NCBI GenBank assembly: GCA_002418835.1
Contig: DIEX01000034.1
Location: 344,182 to 408,181 of the forward strand
Source of the DNA: Spirochaetia bacterium UBA5763
Lineage (GTDB): Bacteria; Spirochaetota; UBA4802; UBA5550
Reading direction: 5' to 3'
Length of the DNA: 64,000 nucleotides
Under the pieces are notes generated by a model. It was not told the origin of the DNA. It saw only the letters and a program-made list of their open reading frames with translations, and did no database searches. Position numbers and translations under genes: made by a program. Shown piece by piece: positions 44,107-53,353 of the stretch (within the stretch, counting starts at the first letter, position 1; every line of letters begins with the position of its first letter).

Positions 44107-45426
44107 ATGCATAAAATTCCGGTAATAATAAGCAACAGCAGAATAAAGACAATCTGGAATATCATTGTTGTTCTTACGGTATTGGTATTTTCCATTGTCT
44201 TTTCATACAGGTATACATTCCAGATTTACAAATGTGACTTCATCTACTGGGGGCTCCTTTTTATTTTCGCTATTGATGTAATCGTAAACTTCAATTCCAC
44301 GGTAAAGATAGAACACGCAGTATCAAATGACAGAAGAGTTATCGCTGCCAACTACTTCAAAGGGTGGTTTACTGTTGATTTTATCACTGCATTCCCTTTC
44401 GATTTTATATTGCTCCTTGTACTCGGTTTTCCGGATGAGCATGACGGGCGTCATTTCTATTTCCTTGCGCTACAGCTTATAACTCTGGTAAAACTTCTTA
44501 AAGTCAAAAAGATAACAAAAGAGCTGCAGCAGTATCTCCGCATAAATCCCGGTGTCATGAGGCTAATGGATTTCGGTTTCTGGTTTACACAGGCTGTACA
44601 CTATATAGCTCTTGGCTGGATTGTAATAGGCGCGGCAGAAGCGGCACGTATCCCGATTGATCAGTATATACGTGCCCTTTACTGGAGCGTGACAACAGTT
44701 GCAACAATCGGGTACGGGGATTATTATCCTGACCACGACAGCAACATACAGATTATATTTACAATCATCGTCCAGATATTCGGTGTAGGTATGTATGGTT
44801 ATATCATAGGTAACGTGTCAGGTCTTATAGCAAACCTTGATGTTGCCCGCGCTGAATTTGTTAAGAAGATTGAATCAGTCAGGATATATCTTAATAATAA
44901 AAGTATCCCGAAAGATATGCAGGAAAAAATTCTCAGTTACTATTATTATATATGGGACAAGAAAAAAAATATTTCAGACGATAATCCTCTGTCAGACCTG
45001 CCGGTGAGCCTCTCTCTTGAAATAATGCTCTACCTCAACCGTGACATGCTGATGAAGGTTGACCTCTTTAAAAATGCCGAGGACCTCTTTGTGCGCGAAG
45101 CAATACAGATGCTGAAACCTTTAATCTATCTGCCGAAGGATTACATAATCAGGCAGGGTGAATACGGAGACTGTATGTTCTTTTTGAGCAGCGGTGAGGT
45201 TGAAGTATTGGTAAACGGTAACCAGGTTGCAAAACTCGGAGCCGGCTCGACATTCGGAGAGACTTCACTTCTTATAGGAGAGAAAAGGAGCGCCAGTATA
45301 CATACTCTTACACACTGCGAAGTCTACAGGCTATCCAAATCTGATTTTGACTCCCTGAGGATAAGGTTTCCTGAATTCAATAACGAGATGGAGGAGATAT
45401 CGAGACAGAGGGGGCTTATTAAATAA
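44107..45426 (+). CDS. Cyclic-nucleotide-gated-type potassium channel
   Basis: 439 aa. Residues 1-~240 hold six membrane segments and a pore loop; the selectivity filter is TVATIGYGDYYPD, which predicts K+ selectivity. S4 has only a few positive residues (LVKLLKVKKITKELQQ). A C-linker follows, then a cyclic-nucleotide-binding domain (IIRQGEYGDCMFFLSSGEVEVLV, FGETSLLIGEKRSASI) whose FGE and R-x-A pattern fits phosphate binding. It probably opens in response to cAMP or cGMP. The layout is the same as eukaryotic HCN/CNG and KAT channels. Confidence 0.92.
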   Translation: MHKIPVIISNSRIKTIWNIIVVLTVLVFSIVFSYRYTFQIYKCDFIYWGLLFIFAIDVIVNFNSTVKIEHAVSNDRRVIAANYFKGWFTVDFITAFPFDFILLLVLGFPDEHDGRHFYFLALQLITLVKLLKVKKITKELQQYLRINPGVMRLMDFGFWFTQAVHYIALGWIVIGAAEAARIPIDQYIRALYWSVTTVATIGYGDYYPDHDSNIQIIFTIIVQIFGVGMYGYIIGNVSGLIANLDVARAEFVKKIESVRIYLNNKSIPKDMQEKILSYYYYIWDKKKNISDDNPLSDLPVSLSLEIMLYLNRDMLMKVDLFKNAEDLFVREAIQMLKPLIYLPKDYIIRQGEYGDCMFFLSSGEVEVLVNGNQVAKLGAGSTFGETSLLIGEKRSASIHTLTHCEVYRLSKSDFDSLRIRFPEFNNEMEEISRQRGLIK

Positions 45427-45498
45427 AGAACGGTAGATGTTACGGGTTATTCACTGGCATATATGTTATTGGTCTGGTGGTCTTCTTTAATCTGTTTA

Positions 45499-45947
45499 TC
45501 AGGAAGGTCTGCTTTCTTTTTTATTTCTCTTCTGGGCGTACGTCATCTGATCGGCCTTGGACATCAGTTCATGAATAGAACATGGAACTGCAGAGCCATA
45601 ATCAGCAACGCCTGTACTCATCGGAATCTGGTAGGGGAGGCCCGATGTGGCATTTCTCTTATCTGTGAAGTTTTTAAGCGTTTAAGGGTTATTTCAGGAA
45701 GCTCCGGGCCGTCAGAAACCAGTATGGCAAATTCGTCTCCACCAAGGCGGGCGATTATATCAGATTCCCTGAATGTCTTTTTCAGAATATATGCAGCTTT
45801 CTTCAATGCACGATCCCCCTCTTCATGGTCATAGTTATCATTGATAAACTTAAGGTCATCAAGACCAATAAAAAAAAGGAGCAGCCTGTTATCATTACGG
45901 GCTGTGATTTTCATCTGCTGTTCGGCAAGATTGATAAAACCTCGTCT
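45499..45947 (-). pseudogene. GGDEF diguanylate cyclase remnant
   Basis: The minus strand encodes the body of a GGDEF domain (RRGFINLAEQQ, FFIGLDDLKFINDNYDHEEGD, ARLGGDEFAILVSDG). The frame is cut by a stop at 45948-45950 directly upstream of RRGF, so the N-terminal DxLTGLxN part is gone. A frameshift in a run of five A/T at 45671-45675 puts the ending (PMSTGVADYG, ELMSKADQMTYAQKRNKK) into another frame. So the gene is truncated and frameshifted. Confidence 0.85.
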
Positions 45948-46110
45948 TTATAGTAATAATTCATTATTAAGTTTTAAAATCTGCGGATCAACCGTTTAGA
46001 GAATCTTTACCTTGACAGAAATGTCTGTTTCTTTTTTCAATTGATGCCGGGGAGTGACTGCTCCCTCCTTGATTGTGTTGAAATACTCTATAGGAACCGG
46101 AAAAAGAAGC

Positions 46111-46989
46111 ATGTCAAAAGATAAAATTATACAAAAGCTCCTGGCTGAAAATATTAATACAGGAGTGAAGTATCACTCAATTCTTCCTGAAGAGTTGCAG
46201 CAATGGTATGTTTACACAGCAAAGAGTGGCCATAGGATTCTGTGTGTGCTTAAAAATGATATTTCCGGAGAAATGCCGGAGGCTCAGTACGAGGAGAAGC
46301 TCGTCTCCGCTCCTGTAAAGGCCGTACTGAGGGGTTATTCAATTGAGAAAGGCTTTGTGGTTATTGACAGTGAGTATGATGCGGCAAAAGGCTTTCCGAC
46401 AGAGGGTGATGATAGAGAATTTGAGCCGGAGAATGATAATACAAAATATGAAATAAAGGTGGGGGAGCTGTACCACCCTGATAGAACAGAGTGGCCCGAG
46501 GCTGTTGAATATAATTACTTCAGCGGCACTCATGAGCTGAGATTTCTTCTGAAAAATCCTTCAAGGTATGTGACAGAGGTAATCCGTAAAATGCCGGTGC
46601 AGCTTGGGCTTTTTCTACAGGATGATATAATACTCCTTGTGTATAAATTCACAGATTATAAAAAGCAGCTTGTCCCTGTCACCGGATATTCGCCATTTTC
46701 AATACACCTTGTGCCTGAGAGCCTGCGCTCACTGCCGAAAATCCACTCTGGCAGTGAATATACTGAAGAGCTTCACATTCACCTGATCGATGCAGAAACA
46801 GGGATTCTTCGTGCTGCGCGAAGTGTTACCCTTTCAACGGAATTTACTGAAGCTTTATGCAGAGCAATTATTGAGCAAAGCGGTGTACCTCTTTCAGATG
46901 ATTACAATGACCGTTTGCTGGAGATTGACAGAAGATTTCCTGATAATGAAATTCTCATGGAGCAGTGTATCCAGAGGTGCGCGGGTTAG
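46111..46989 (+). CDS. Hypothetical protein
   Basis: 292 aa from ATG 46111 (an in-frame ATG at 46054 gives a less plausible N-terminus). It is cytoplasmic and rich in beta strands and charged residues (ELHIHLIDAETGILRAARSVTLS). No recognised domain. It is probably a real gene, given its length and codon use. It lies just after the broken GGDEF gene and before a STAS gene. Confidence 0.62.
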   Translation: MSKDKIIQKLLAENINTGVKYHSILPEELQQWYVYTAKSGHRILCVLKNDISGEMPEAQYEEKLVSAPVKAVLRGYSIEKGFVVIDSEYDAAKGFPTEGDDREFEPENDNTKYEIKVGELYHPDRTEWPEAVEYNYFSGTHELRFLLKNPSRYVTEVIRKMPVQLGLFLQDDIILLVYKFTDYKKQLVPVTGYSPFSIHLVPESLRSLPKIHSGSEYTEELHIHLIDAETGILRAARSVTLSTEFTEALCRAIIEQSGVPLSDDYNDRLLEIDRRFPDNEILMEQCIQRCAG

Positions 46990-47108
46990 GATAATACAGG
47001 AAAAAATAGAAAATTTATATTGATTTTTTTATATAGCAGGCTAATTAATAGGTTTATGAATAACTATTCCCTTATTTTTGTTTAAAAGTAAACATACTGG
47101 TTGATATT

Positions 47109-47504
47109 ATGGGACAGCAGGAAGCTTTTCCTCAATTTTCATTTTCAAATCCGAATATTGATATAAAAATAATCAATGGCATTGCCATGGTTAAATGTTT
47201 TGATAGAATCGATATCTACAACTCACCGGTTTTTGATGCTGCAATTGATATGCTGATTCAGCAAAGCAAAAATTCAGTTGTCCTCAATATGGAAAATGTT
47301 TTTTATATTGATTCATCAGGACTTGGAGTGTTGATTAGCTGTTCAAGAAAGCTGAATAAAGAAGGCAGGTTCTTTAAAATAGTCGGCCCGGGGGAGTTCG
47401 TTAAAAAGATTTTCAACAGGTCCCGCATGACAACATATTTTGATATATATGAGACAGAAGAGGATGCGCTTAGAAGCATAGATGAATGCGAGTCAGCAGA
47501 GTGA
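47109..47504 (+). CDS. STAS-domain anti-sigma factor antagonist
   Basis: 131 aa. The signature NMENVFYIDSSGLGVLISCSRKLNKEG carries the Asp-Ser-Ser-Gly-Leu-Gly phosphosite of RsbV/SpoIIAA proteins. N-terminal 20 residues are an extension. It presumably frees a sigma factor by binding its anti-sigma kinase. Second of three STAS genes in the window; no cognate kinase is adjacent. Confidence 0.88.
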   Translation: MGQQEAFPQFSFSNPNIDIKIINGIAMVKCFDRIDIYNSPVFDAAIDMLIQQSKNSVVLNMENVFYIDSSGLGVLISCSRKLNKEGRFFKIVGPGEFVKKIFNRSRMTTYFDIYETEEDALRSIDECESAE

Positions 47505-47533
47505 AGTCCTTTTAGTCATAACTGCTTATAATA

Positions 47534-47567
47534 GAACAAAAGGCCCTGTGATGAGGGCCTTTTGTTC
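47534..47567. terminator. Bidirectional terminator
   Basis: Perfect 14-bp inverted repeat (GAACAAAAGGCCCT / AGGGCCTTTTGTTC) with a 6-nt loop, between the STAS gene and the convergent Lys/Ala-rich gene. Confidence 0.85.
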
Positions 47568-47604
47568 TGGTGCATCATGGCAATTGATAATTTACAGAAA
47601 AAGA

Positions 47605-47820
47605 TTACTTCTTAACTTTTGCTTTAGCTTTTGGTTTAGCTTTTGCTTTTGGCTTAGCTTTTGCTTTTGCTTTTGTTTCAGCTTCTTTTTTCTTTGCAAC
47701 AGTCAGTTCTCCATTGAGTTTCACGATTGATGCATTTTCAGCACTAAGCTCTTTTTTCAGCTTAGCTACTTTTGCGGTCTTTCTCTTGATAGTAAGACCT
47801 ATCTGTTTTGAGGTTGCCAT
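47605..47820 (-). CDS. Lys/Ala-rich basic protein with (KA/KP) tail
   Basis: 71 aa. The first ~45 residues form a short coiled coil (LKKELSAENASIVKLNGEL); the last 25 are almost only Lys, Ala and Pro (AKAKPKAKAKPKAKAKVKK), like bacterial histone H1-like tails. Strong positive charge suggests DNA or RNA binding. GGAG precedes the ATG on the minus strand. The repetitive tail is encoded by a near-repeat of gct-ttt/gcc-like triplets and may vary in length between strains. Confidence 0.75.
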   Translation of the reverse strand: MATSKQIGLTIKRKTAKVAKLKKELSAENASIVKLNGELTVAKKKEAETKAKAKAKPKAKAKPKAKAKVKK

Positions 47821-47993
47821 ATATTCTCCTTGTACTTTGTAAAGTATTATTGATTACATTAACTATATCGGTATTACAATCTTGGAGCTTTAATTTTATG
47901 AATAAAAATATTAATAATATACAGAATATTTTCTTTTATATATATATTCCGCATAACAAAGTCGTGTAATTCAATTCCGGGGATTATATTTAT

Positions 47994-48200
47994 TTATACA
48001 TTAATCTTTAATGTCCCGCATTCAGGGCATACAAAAACGTCTTTCAGTACAAACCGGTTGCAATTCCACTCTCCCTCCTGCTTGTCTATGGTAACAGTGA
48101 CCCCGGCACGATAGAAGGGTTTATTGTCAGGATATAAAGACCTGGTGTCATCAGTATTGGACTGAACGTATTTTTCTTCATAGCCGCATACGCATTTCAT
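47994..48200 (-). CDS. Small zinc-ribbon protein
   Basis: 68 aa with CVCGYEE near the start and CPECGTLKI near the end, which together can bind one zinc. The middle contains a beta-rich stretch (FYRAGVTVTIDKQEGEWNCNRFVLKDV). No signal peptide. A GGGGGT-like ribosome binding site lies before the ATG. Function unknown. Confidence 0.68.
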   Translation of the reverse strand: MKCVCGYEEKYVQSNTDDTRSLYPDNKPFYRAGVTVTIDKQEGEWNCNRFVLKDVFVCPECGTLKINV

Positions 48201-48328
48201 AAGAATACCCCCGACATCATTATTTTTTTAATTAATTCTGCTTAATACTATTCTGTTGTATCAGGGGAGTTGTAAAGACTTATTGTTTACTTTAAAGAGG
48301 GATTTGATGCTGTCATGTTATAATTAAA

Positions 48329-48351
48329 AAGCCCTGAATAAATCAGGGCTT
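48329..48351 (-). terminator. Terminator downstream of tRNA-Pro
   Basis: Stem AAGCCCTGA (48329-48337) / TCAGGGCTT (48343-48351), followed on the minus strand by TTTTAATT. It lies directly 3' of the tRNA gene. Confidence 0.75.
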
Positions 48352-48355
48352 AAAT

Positions 48356-48429
48356 TCGGGGTGACTGGATTCGAACCAGCGACCACATGACCCCCAGTCA
48401 TGTGCGCTACCTGACTGCGCCACACCCCG
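48356..48429 (-). tRNA. tRNA-Pro, anticodon GGG
   Basis: 74 nt on the minus strand. The acceptor stem is CGGGGTG / CACCCCG. The D-arm, the anticodon stem CATGACT/GGTCATG enclosing GGG, and a GGTTCGAATCC T-arm are all present. The C1-G72 pair and discriminator A fit bacterial tRNA-Pro. The 3' CCA is not encoded. Confidence 0.96.
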
Positions 48430-48497
48430 TACAATGAATGCATTAAAAACAGAGGCTTTCATCTTGTAAAGAAAAATAAACGGAATGGATAAAAAAA

Positions 48498-50342
48498 TCA
48501 CTCAGTCGCATCCGGGTTAAAATAGCTGTAGATTCTTTCCGCTATCTTCTCTCCTATCCCTTCAGCCGCCATAAGCTCATCAATATCGGCACCGGCGATA
48601 TTTTCAATAGACTTGAAGTGTTTAAGAAGGGCCTTCCTTGTCTTTTCTCCGATGTCAGGTATATTATCAAGTTCAGATGCCGTCAGTTTTTTATCCCGCA
48701 GTTTTCTGTGGTAAGTGATTGCAAACCGGTGGGCCTCGTCCCTTATGTTCTGCATAAGCTTAAGGGGAGGGGAGCCTTCCGGTAGACGTACAGGCGCGTC
48801 AGTTGGAGATGTATAAATCTCCTCAAAACGTTTTGCAAGTGACACAATCTTCACATCCACATCAAAGTTTGATGCCGCCTCCATCGCGCGTGAAAGCTGG
48901 GTGGGGCCTCCGTCTATTACAATAAGATCGGGGAGTTCAAGGTTCTCGTTGACAAGATGCTGAAGCCTGCGTGATACAGCCTCGTGGATCATCCCGGGAT
49001 CATTAGGACCCTGGTATCCGCGTATTTTAAATCTCCTGTATCCGTTTTTATCGGGCCTCCCTAATCTGAACTGCACCATTGATGCGACAGACTCATCTCC
49101 CTGCGTGTTGGATATGTCGAAGCAGACCATAACCTCAGGTTCACTCTCAAGCGAGAGAGCTTCTTTCAGTTCAGTAAGGGCAATCGCCGGATCAGCAGCT
49201 TCGCTGCTCCTTCTTTCCACTGCAAGTATGTCTATGTTTTTCCGTATCATGTTTATGATTCCCCGGTCTTCATCCGAACGCGCGATTGAGAGGGATATCT
49301 TTTTGCCGCTCTTCTCCGTCAGGTGCTGCATAATAAGTAGAGAATCCTGCACCTGGGTCTCTGTTACAATACGTGATGGAATTTCTTTATCTTCGTAATA
49401 TTCCAGAATGAAACTCCTGGTCACTTCATCAGGAGTGGTATACTCCGCGTTGTCGAAAACGCTGATTTTTCTGCCTGTAAGTATTCCGTGCCTGAACTCA
49501 AACAACACAACAAGGGCCTCACCGCCGAAAATGCCGCATGCAATGCAGTCCTGGTCCGATATTGTCTGTATATCAACACGCTGTGTCTGTGAAATCTTCT
49601 GTATATCGTAGAGTATATCCCGGATTGACGCTGCGTTTTCGAAATCCATCTTCGCGGAGTAATCTTTCATCTTCCTGTTGAGATTATCAATCACCGGGTC
49701 CATGTCTCCTTCGAGAAAGCTGACGGCGTTATCAATAAGAGACCTGTACTCCTCCTTTGTGATAACTCCCCTGCAGACACCGGAGCATTTTTTAATCTGG
49801 TAGTTTATACAGGGCCTTTCATTCTCCTTCAGCGGCAGAGGCCTTCGGCATGTTTTCAGCTTAAAGAGTGTGTTGATCATCGCTGCTGTACCTTTTGCGG
49901 CCTTTGCGTCAGTGAAGGGGCCGAAGTACCTGTCGTTTCCTTTGTTGATGTTCCGTGTGTAGACCACGCGGGGGTAATCCTCTTTCATGGTTACGGCTAT
50001 ATACGGGTAGCGTTTGTCATCCTTAAGGCGTATATTGAATTTCGGTTTATGTTTTTTAATAAGATTACTTTCAAGTATAAGCGCCTCTATCTCTGATCCT
50101 GTAACTATATATTCAATGTCACGGATGTTTTTTACAAGTATTGATGTTTTCGGGTCGTGGTCTTTTTTCATAAAATATGAAGAGACTCTTTTTTTTAGAG
50201 AGTTGGCTTTCCCTATGTATATAATCTCCCCTTCAAGGTCGTGCATGATGTAAACCCCGGGCTCTTGCGGCAGCCGGGCAAGTATCTCTTTTATCTTATC
50301 TGAGGTTTCTGTCTGTTCCATATTTTTATCACTATCTGACAT
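48498..50342 (-). CDS. uvrC: UvrABC excinuclease subunit C
   Basis: Makes the two incisions in nucleotide excision repair. Domains: GIY-YIG nuclease (GVYIMHDLEGEIIYIGKANSLKKRVSSYF, residues ~30-60), UVR motif (~200-235), RNase H-like C-terminal nuclease (CFDISNTQGDESVASMVQF, LIVIDGGPTQLSRAM) and tandem helix-hairpin-helix at the end (DIPDIGEKTRKALLKHF, AEGIGEKIAERIYSYF). 614 aa is the standard length. The divergent PP2C gene lies upstream. Confidence 0.97.
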   Translation of the reverse strand: MSDSDKNMEQTETSDKIKEILARLPQEPGVYIMHDLEGEIIYIGKANSLKKRVSSYFMKKDHDPKTSILVKNIRDIEYIVTGSEIEALILESNLIKKHKPKFNIRLKDDKRYPYIAVTMKEDYPRVVYTRNINKGNDRYFGPFTDAKAAKGTAAMINTLFKLKTCRRPLPLKENERPCINYQIKKCSGVCRGVITKEEYRSLIDNAVSFLEGDMDPVIDNLNRKMKDYSAKMDFENAASIRDILYDIQKISQTQRVDIQTISDQDCIACGIFGGEALVVLFEFRHGILTGRKISVFDNAEYTTPDEVTRSFILEYYEDKEIPSRIVTETQVQDSLLIMQHLTEKSGKKISLSIARSDEDRGIINMIRKNIDILAVERRSSEAADPAIALTELKEALSLESEPEVMVCFDISNTQGDESVASMVQFRLGRPDKNGYRRFKIRGYQGPNDPGMIHEAVSRRLQHLVNENLELPDLIVIDGGPTQLSRAMEAASNFDVDVKIVSLAKRFEEIYTSPTDAPVRLPEGSPPLKLMQNIRDEAHRFAITYHRKLRDKKLTASELDNIPDIGEKTRKALLKHFKSIENIAGADIDELMAAEGIGEKIAERIYSYFNPDATE

Positions 50343-50466
50343 GATTAAAGGTTAAATGGGGCTGTAAATTAATCATTTATTTAATTATTTTTGCAAGGCT
50401 TATGTATTAATTCCTGAATATTTTTTCTCTATAGTGAATGTTTTTCCCTGAAATTCATAAAATTAT

Positions 50467-50524
50467 GCACTTTATAATGAAAAAAAGTGCTATTTTTATC
50501 ATAAAAAGCCTATTTGGGCTTTTT
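50467..50524 (+). other. Two tandem hairpins in a divergent intergenic region
   Basis: GCACTTT (50467-50473) / AAAGTGC (50484-50490) and AAAAAGCC (50503-50510) / GGCTTTTT (50517-50524) lie between the uvrC start and the phosphatase gene. Both neighbours point away, so a terminator here would serve an unannotated short transcript. The promoter of the phosphatase gene likely starts just after (TTGACT near 50530). Confidence 0.4.
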
Positions 50525-50606
50525 ATTTGTTGACTTTGAAGCTTTTGTAAGTTCAGGCTGACTAAAGTGTGTGACAGTTCCTGTTTCCAGGATAAGGGGA
50601 TGAGTG

Positions 50607-52019
50607 ATGAACCAGATTTTACGCAGACGAAAGTTTCTTCCTTTTAATGAAACAAATCCTCACAGGTACTACCTTTTGTACAGAGGGCAGATGCTTGTAT
50701 TTGCCGGGTACTGTATTGTCACACTTGAAACTTTTCTTGCCATTAAACTGGGGCTTACGCAGATAACTTATATCGAGACACTTATAATAAGCTCATCGGT
50801 TCTCGTTGTAACTCTGATACTCTTTCTTTTTATTGCCTTAAAGAAAAAGCTCATTGTGTGGCAGGAGTGGATGGTCTTTTCCGTAGACATGGTCTTCTAT
50901 CTTGCTTTCTTCTGTTTCTGGATATATCTTCTGGGGAATCTGCGGATTCTGGGGCTCTTCAGCTCCCTTGTGGCTATTACAATCGTTCTCTCCTACACAA
51001 CTTTTTTTCAGTCAATCTTTATGTCTATGACTACTGTCGTATGTTATTTTGCTGTGACTTACTATGCACTTACAAAGGGGGGGCAGTACGGTTCTATTGA
51101 AAGAGAGGGCTTTCTGACATTTGCAATGCTCCCTGCATATCTGCTGATTGCTGCAACCGCGAAAATGATGGAGATGCAGAGAAGAAAGGCCCAGCGAGCG
51201 AAGAGGGAGCTGGAGCATGCCAATGCCGATCTGCATGAAGTGAACAGAAAGCTTTTGTACGAGCAGTCTCTTACTGAAATTGAGATGGAGCTTGCCCATG
51301 ACATACAGGCTTCACTGTTTCCCGCCAGGCCTCCGGTTGTCAGCGGCTGGGATATTGCTTTTCTCTCAAGACCAAAGTCCGGTGTATCCGGTGATTTTTA
51401 CGATTTTTATACAGTGGGGGAGACTCTCGAAGGGCTGTCGCTGTTTGATGTATCCGGGCACGGTGTGGCTCCTGCACTTATTACTATTCTATCGAAGCCT
51501 GTTCTGTTCAGGAATTTTAAAAAGCTTTCAGGAGAGAGAGTCTCTGCAATTATTGACGCCACTAATCAGGATCTCATGGAGCAGCTTGAGGATGTGAACA
51601 TTTTCATTACCGGGATTCTTCTCAGAATGAACGACAATATGATTGAATATGTGAACGCGGGGCATCCGGATCTCCTTCATTTGAAGAACAGCACCGGCAA
51701 GGTGAGAGTTGTGTCTGACCCGGACGGCAGATTCAAGGGTAAGCCTGTCGGGATATCATCCCGTAAGTCACAGTACAGCTCTGTGAAATTCACAATCTCC
51801 TCAGGAGATTTTATTCTGATGTTCACTGACGGCCTGATTGAGAGCCGGAATATTGAAGGGGCAACCTTCGGCAGGGAAAGGATTGAAGAAGCCTTTGCTG
51901 AAACAGCAGAGATGAGCGCGGTTGAAGCGCTGAATCATATCATGCAGAGGAGCCGCGAATTTTCGGGTGATGAACCGGCCGCTGATGACATTACTGTTAT
52001 AATCGGCAGGAAACTCTGA
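50607..52019 (+). CDS. Membrane SpoIIE/RsbU-type PP2C phosphatase
   Basis: 470 aa. The first ~195 residues contain about six membrane segments, followed by a coiled coil and a SpoIIE-type PP2C domain (PVVSGWDIAFLSRPKSGVSGDFYDFY, LFDVSGHGVAPALITILSKPV, FTDGLIESRN). The Asp residues that bind manganese are in place. It would dephosphorylate STAS antagonists such as those at 15316, 47109 and 63206. I prefer ATG 50607 over GTG 50604 because AAGGGGA lies 6 bp before it. Confidence 0.92.
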   Translation: MNQILRRRKFLPFNETNPHRYYLLYRGQMLVFAGYCIVTLETFLAIKLGLTQITYIETLIISSSVLVVTLILFLFIALKKKLIVWQEWMVFSVDMVFYLAFFCFWIYLLGNLRILGLFSSLVAITIVLSYTTFFQSIFMSMTTVVCYFAVTYYALTKGGQYGSIEREGFLTFAMLPAYLLIAATAKMMEMQRRKAQRAKRELEHANADLHEVNRKLLYEQSLTEIEMELAHDIQASLFPARPPVVSGWDIAFLSRPKSGVSGDFYDFYTVGETLEGLSLFDVSGHGVAPALITILSKPVLFRNFKKLSGERVSAIIDATNQDLMEQLEDVNIFITGILLRMNDNMIEYVNAGHPDLLHLKNSTGKVRVVSDPDGRFKGKPVGISSRKSQYSSVKFTISSGDFILMFTDGLIESRNIEGATFGRERIEEAFAETAEMSAVEALNHIMQRSREFSGDEPAADDITVIIGRKL

Positions 52020-52102
52020 AACTCATCTAATTACCTCTAAAATCATTGACAGCGGAAACACCGGATTGAAATGTAATAACCAGTTCAATTCAGGGGTCTT
52101 TT

Positions 52103-53353
52103 ATGAAGTTTTCGATGTTCGGCGACAAGGTTAGTCAGAAATCCGGTATAAATATACTTATGGATGACCTGGGACAGGCGATGTCTGTCAACAGGGATAT
52201 GCTTATGCTTGGCGGAGGGAATCCGGCACATATACCGGCAGTGCAGAAGATCTTCCGCGAATCTATGATAAAGGTCATGGAGTCAGGCAGAGCTTTTGAA
52301 GAGTGTGTGGGGAATTACGACACCCCGCAGGGTAATCCGCTGTATATTGAGGAACTTGCAGCTCTCCTGAATAGACTTTACGGGTGGAATATAACCGCGA
52401 AGAATATCGCTCTTACAAACGGGAGTCAGTCAGCGTTTTTCCTGCTCTTTAATATGTTCTCCGGGAGATACAGCGACGGATCTTTCAGAAAGATACTCCT
52501 CCCTCTGACGCCTGAATATATAGGTTATGCTGATGCCGGCCTCTCCAGTGAGGATATATTTACTTCTATCAGGCCCGAGATAACTTTTCTCGGCGACAAT
52601 ATGTTCAAGTACAGCATAGATTTTGACAGGCTTGTTGTGGATGATCATATCGGGGCGATCTGTGTATCGCGCCCCACTAATCCAACGGGTAATGTCGTAA
52701 GCGACACCGAAATTGAAAAACTCATGGTACTCTCGAAAAAACATGGAATACCTCTTATTATTGATAATGCCTATGGGACACCGTTTCCAAATATAATATT
52801 TACTGACGCGAAACCCCGCTGGGATGAGAACGTGATTATGTGCATGAGCCTGTCCAAGCTGGGGCTTCCCGGTGTGCGTACAGGGATAATCATTGCCTGC
52901 GAAGAGATTATTAGTGCAGTAAGCCAGATGAACGCCGTAATCAACCTTGCTCCCGGAAGCTTAGGGGCAACCTTAACTGAACAGATTGTACGTACAGGGG
53001 AAATTATTGATATAAGCCGCGATTTAATCAGGCCGTACTATCAGGGTAAAGCTGAAAGGGCAGTCGCTCTTTTTAAAGAAAAACTCCACGGCCTGGACTT
53101 CCATATACATAAACCCGAGGGCGCAATTTTTCTCTGGATCTGGTTCCGGGGGATAAAGATCGACAGCGATACGTTATACGGGAGACTGAAAAAACGCGGT
53201 GTGCTGATAGTCCCCGGGCACTACTTTTTCCCCGGACTTGCAGATGAGTGGCAGCACAGACATGAATGCATCAGGGTAACCTATTCGCAGGGTGATGATA
53301 CTGTGAGCCGCGGTATTGAAATAATTGCTGACGAGGTGAGGAAGGCCTACTGA
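52103..53353 (+). CDS. AvtA-like class I aminotransferase (valine-pyruvate type)
   Basis: 416 aa, the length of valine-pyruvate aminotransferase AvtA. Features: NYDTPQGNPLYIEELAALL, ALTNGSQSAFFLLFNMF, the Asn-Pro-Thr-Gly-like PTNPTGNVVS and the PLP Lys in MSLSKLGLPGVRTG. It likely exchanges amino groups between alanine and branched-chain keto acids. The 3' end overlaps the convergent radical SAM gene by 7 bp. Confidence 0.85.
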   Translation: MKFSMFGDKVSQKSGINILMDDLGQAMSVNRDMLMLGGGNPAHIPAVQKIFRESMIKVMESGRAFEECVGNYDTPQGNPLYIEELAALLNRLYGWNITAKNIALTNGSQSAFFLLFNMFSGRYSDGSFRKILLPLTPEYIGYADAGLSSEDIFTSIRPEITFLGDNMFKYSIDFDRLVVDDHIGAICVSRPTNPTGNVVSDTEIEKLMVLSKKHGIPLIIDNAYGTPFPNIIFTDAKPRWDENVIMCMSLSKLGLPGVRTGIIIACEEIISAVSQMNAVINLAPGSLGATLTEQIVRTGEIIDISRDLIRPYYQGKAERAVALFKEKLHGLDFHIHKPEGAIFLWIWFRGIKIDSDTLYGRLKKRGVLIVPGHYFFPGLADEWQHRHECIRVTYSQGDDTVSRGIEIIADEVRKAY

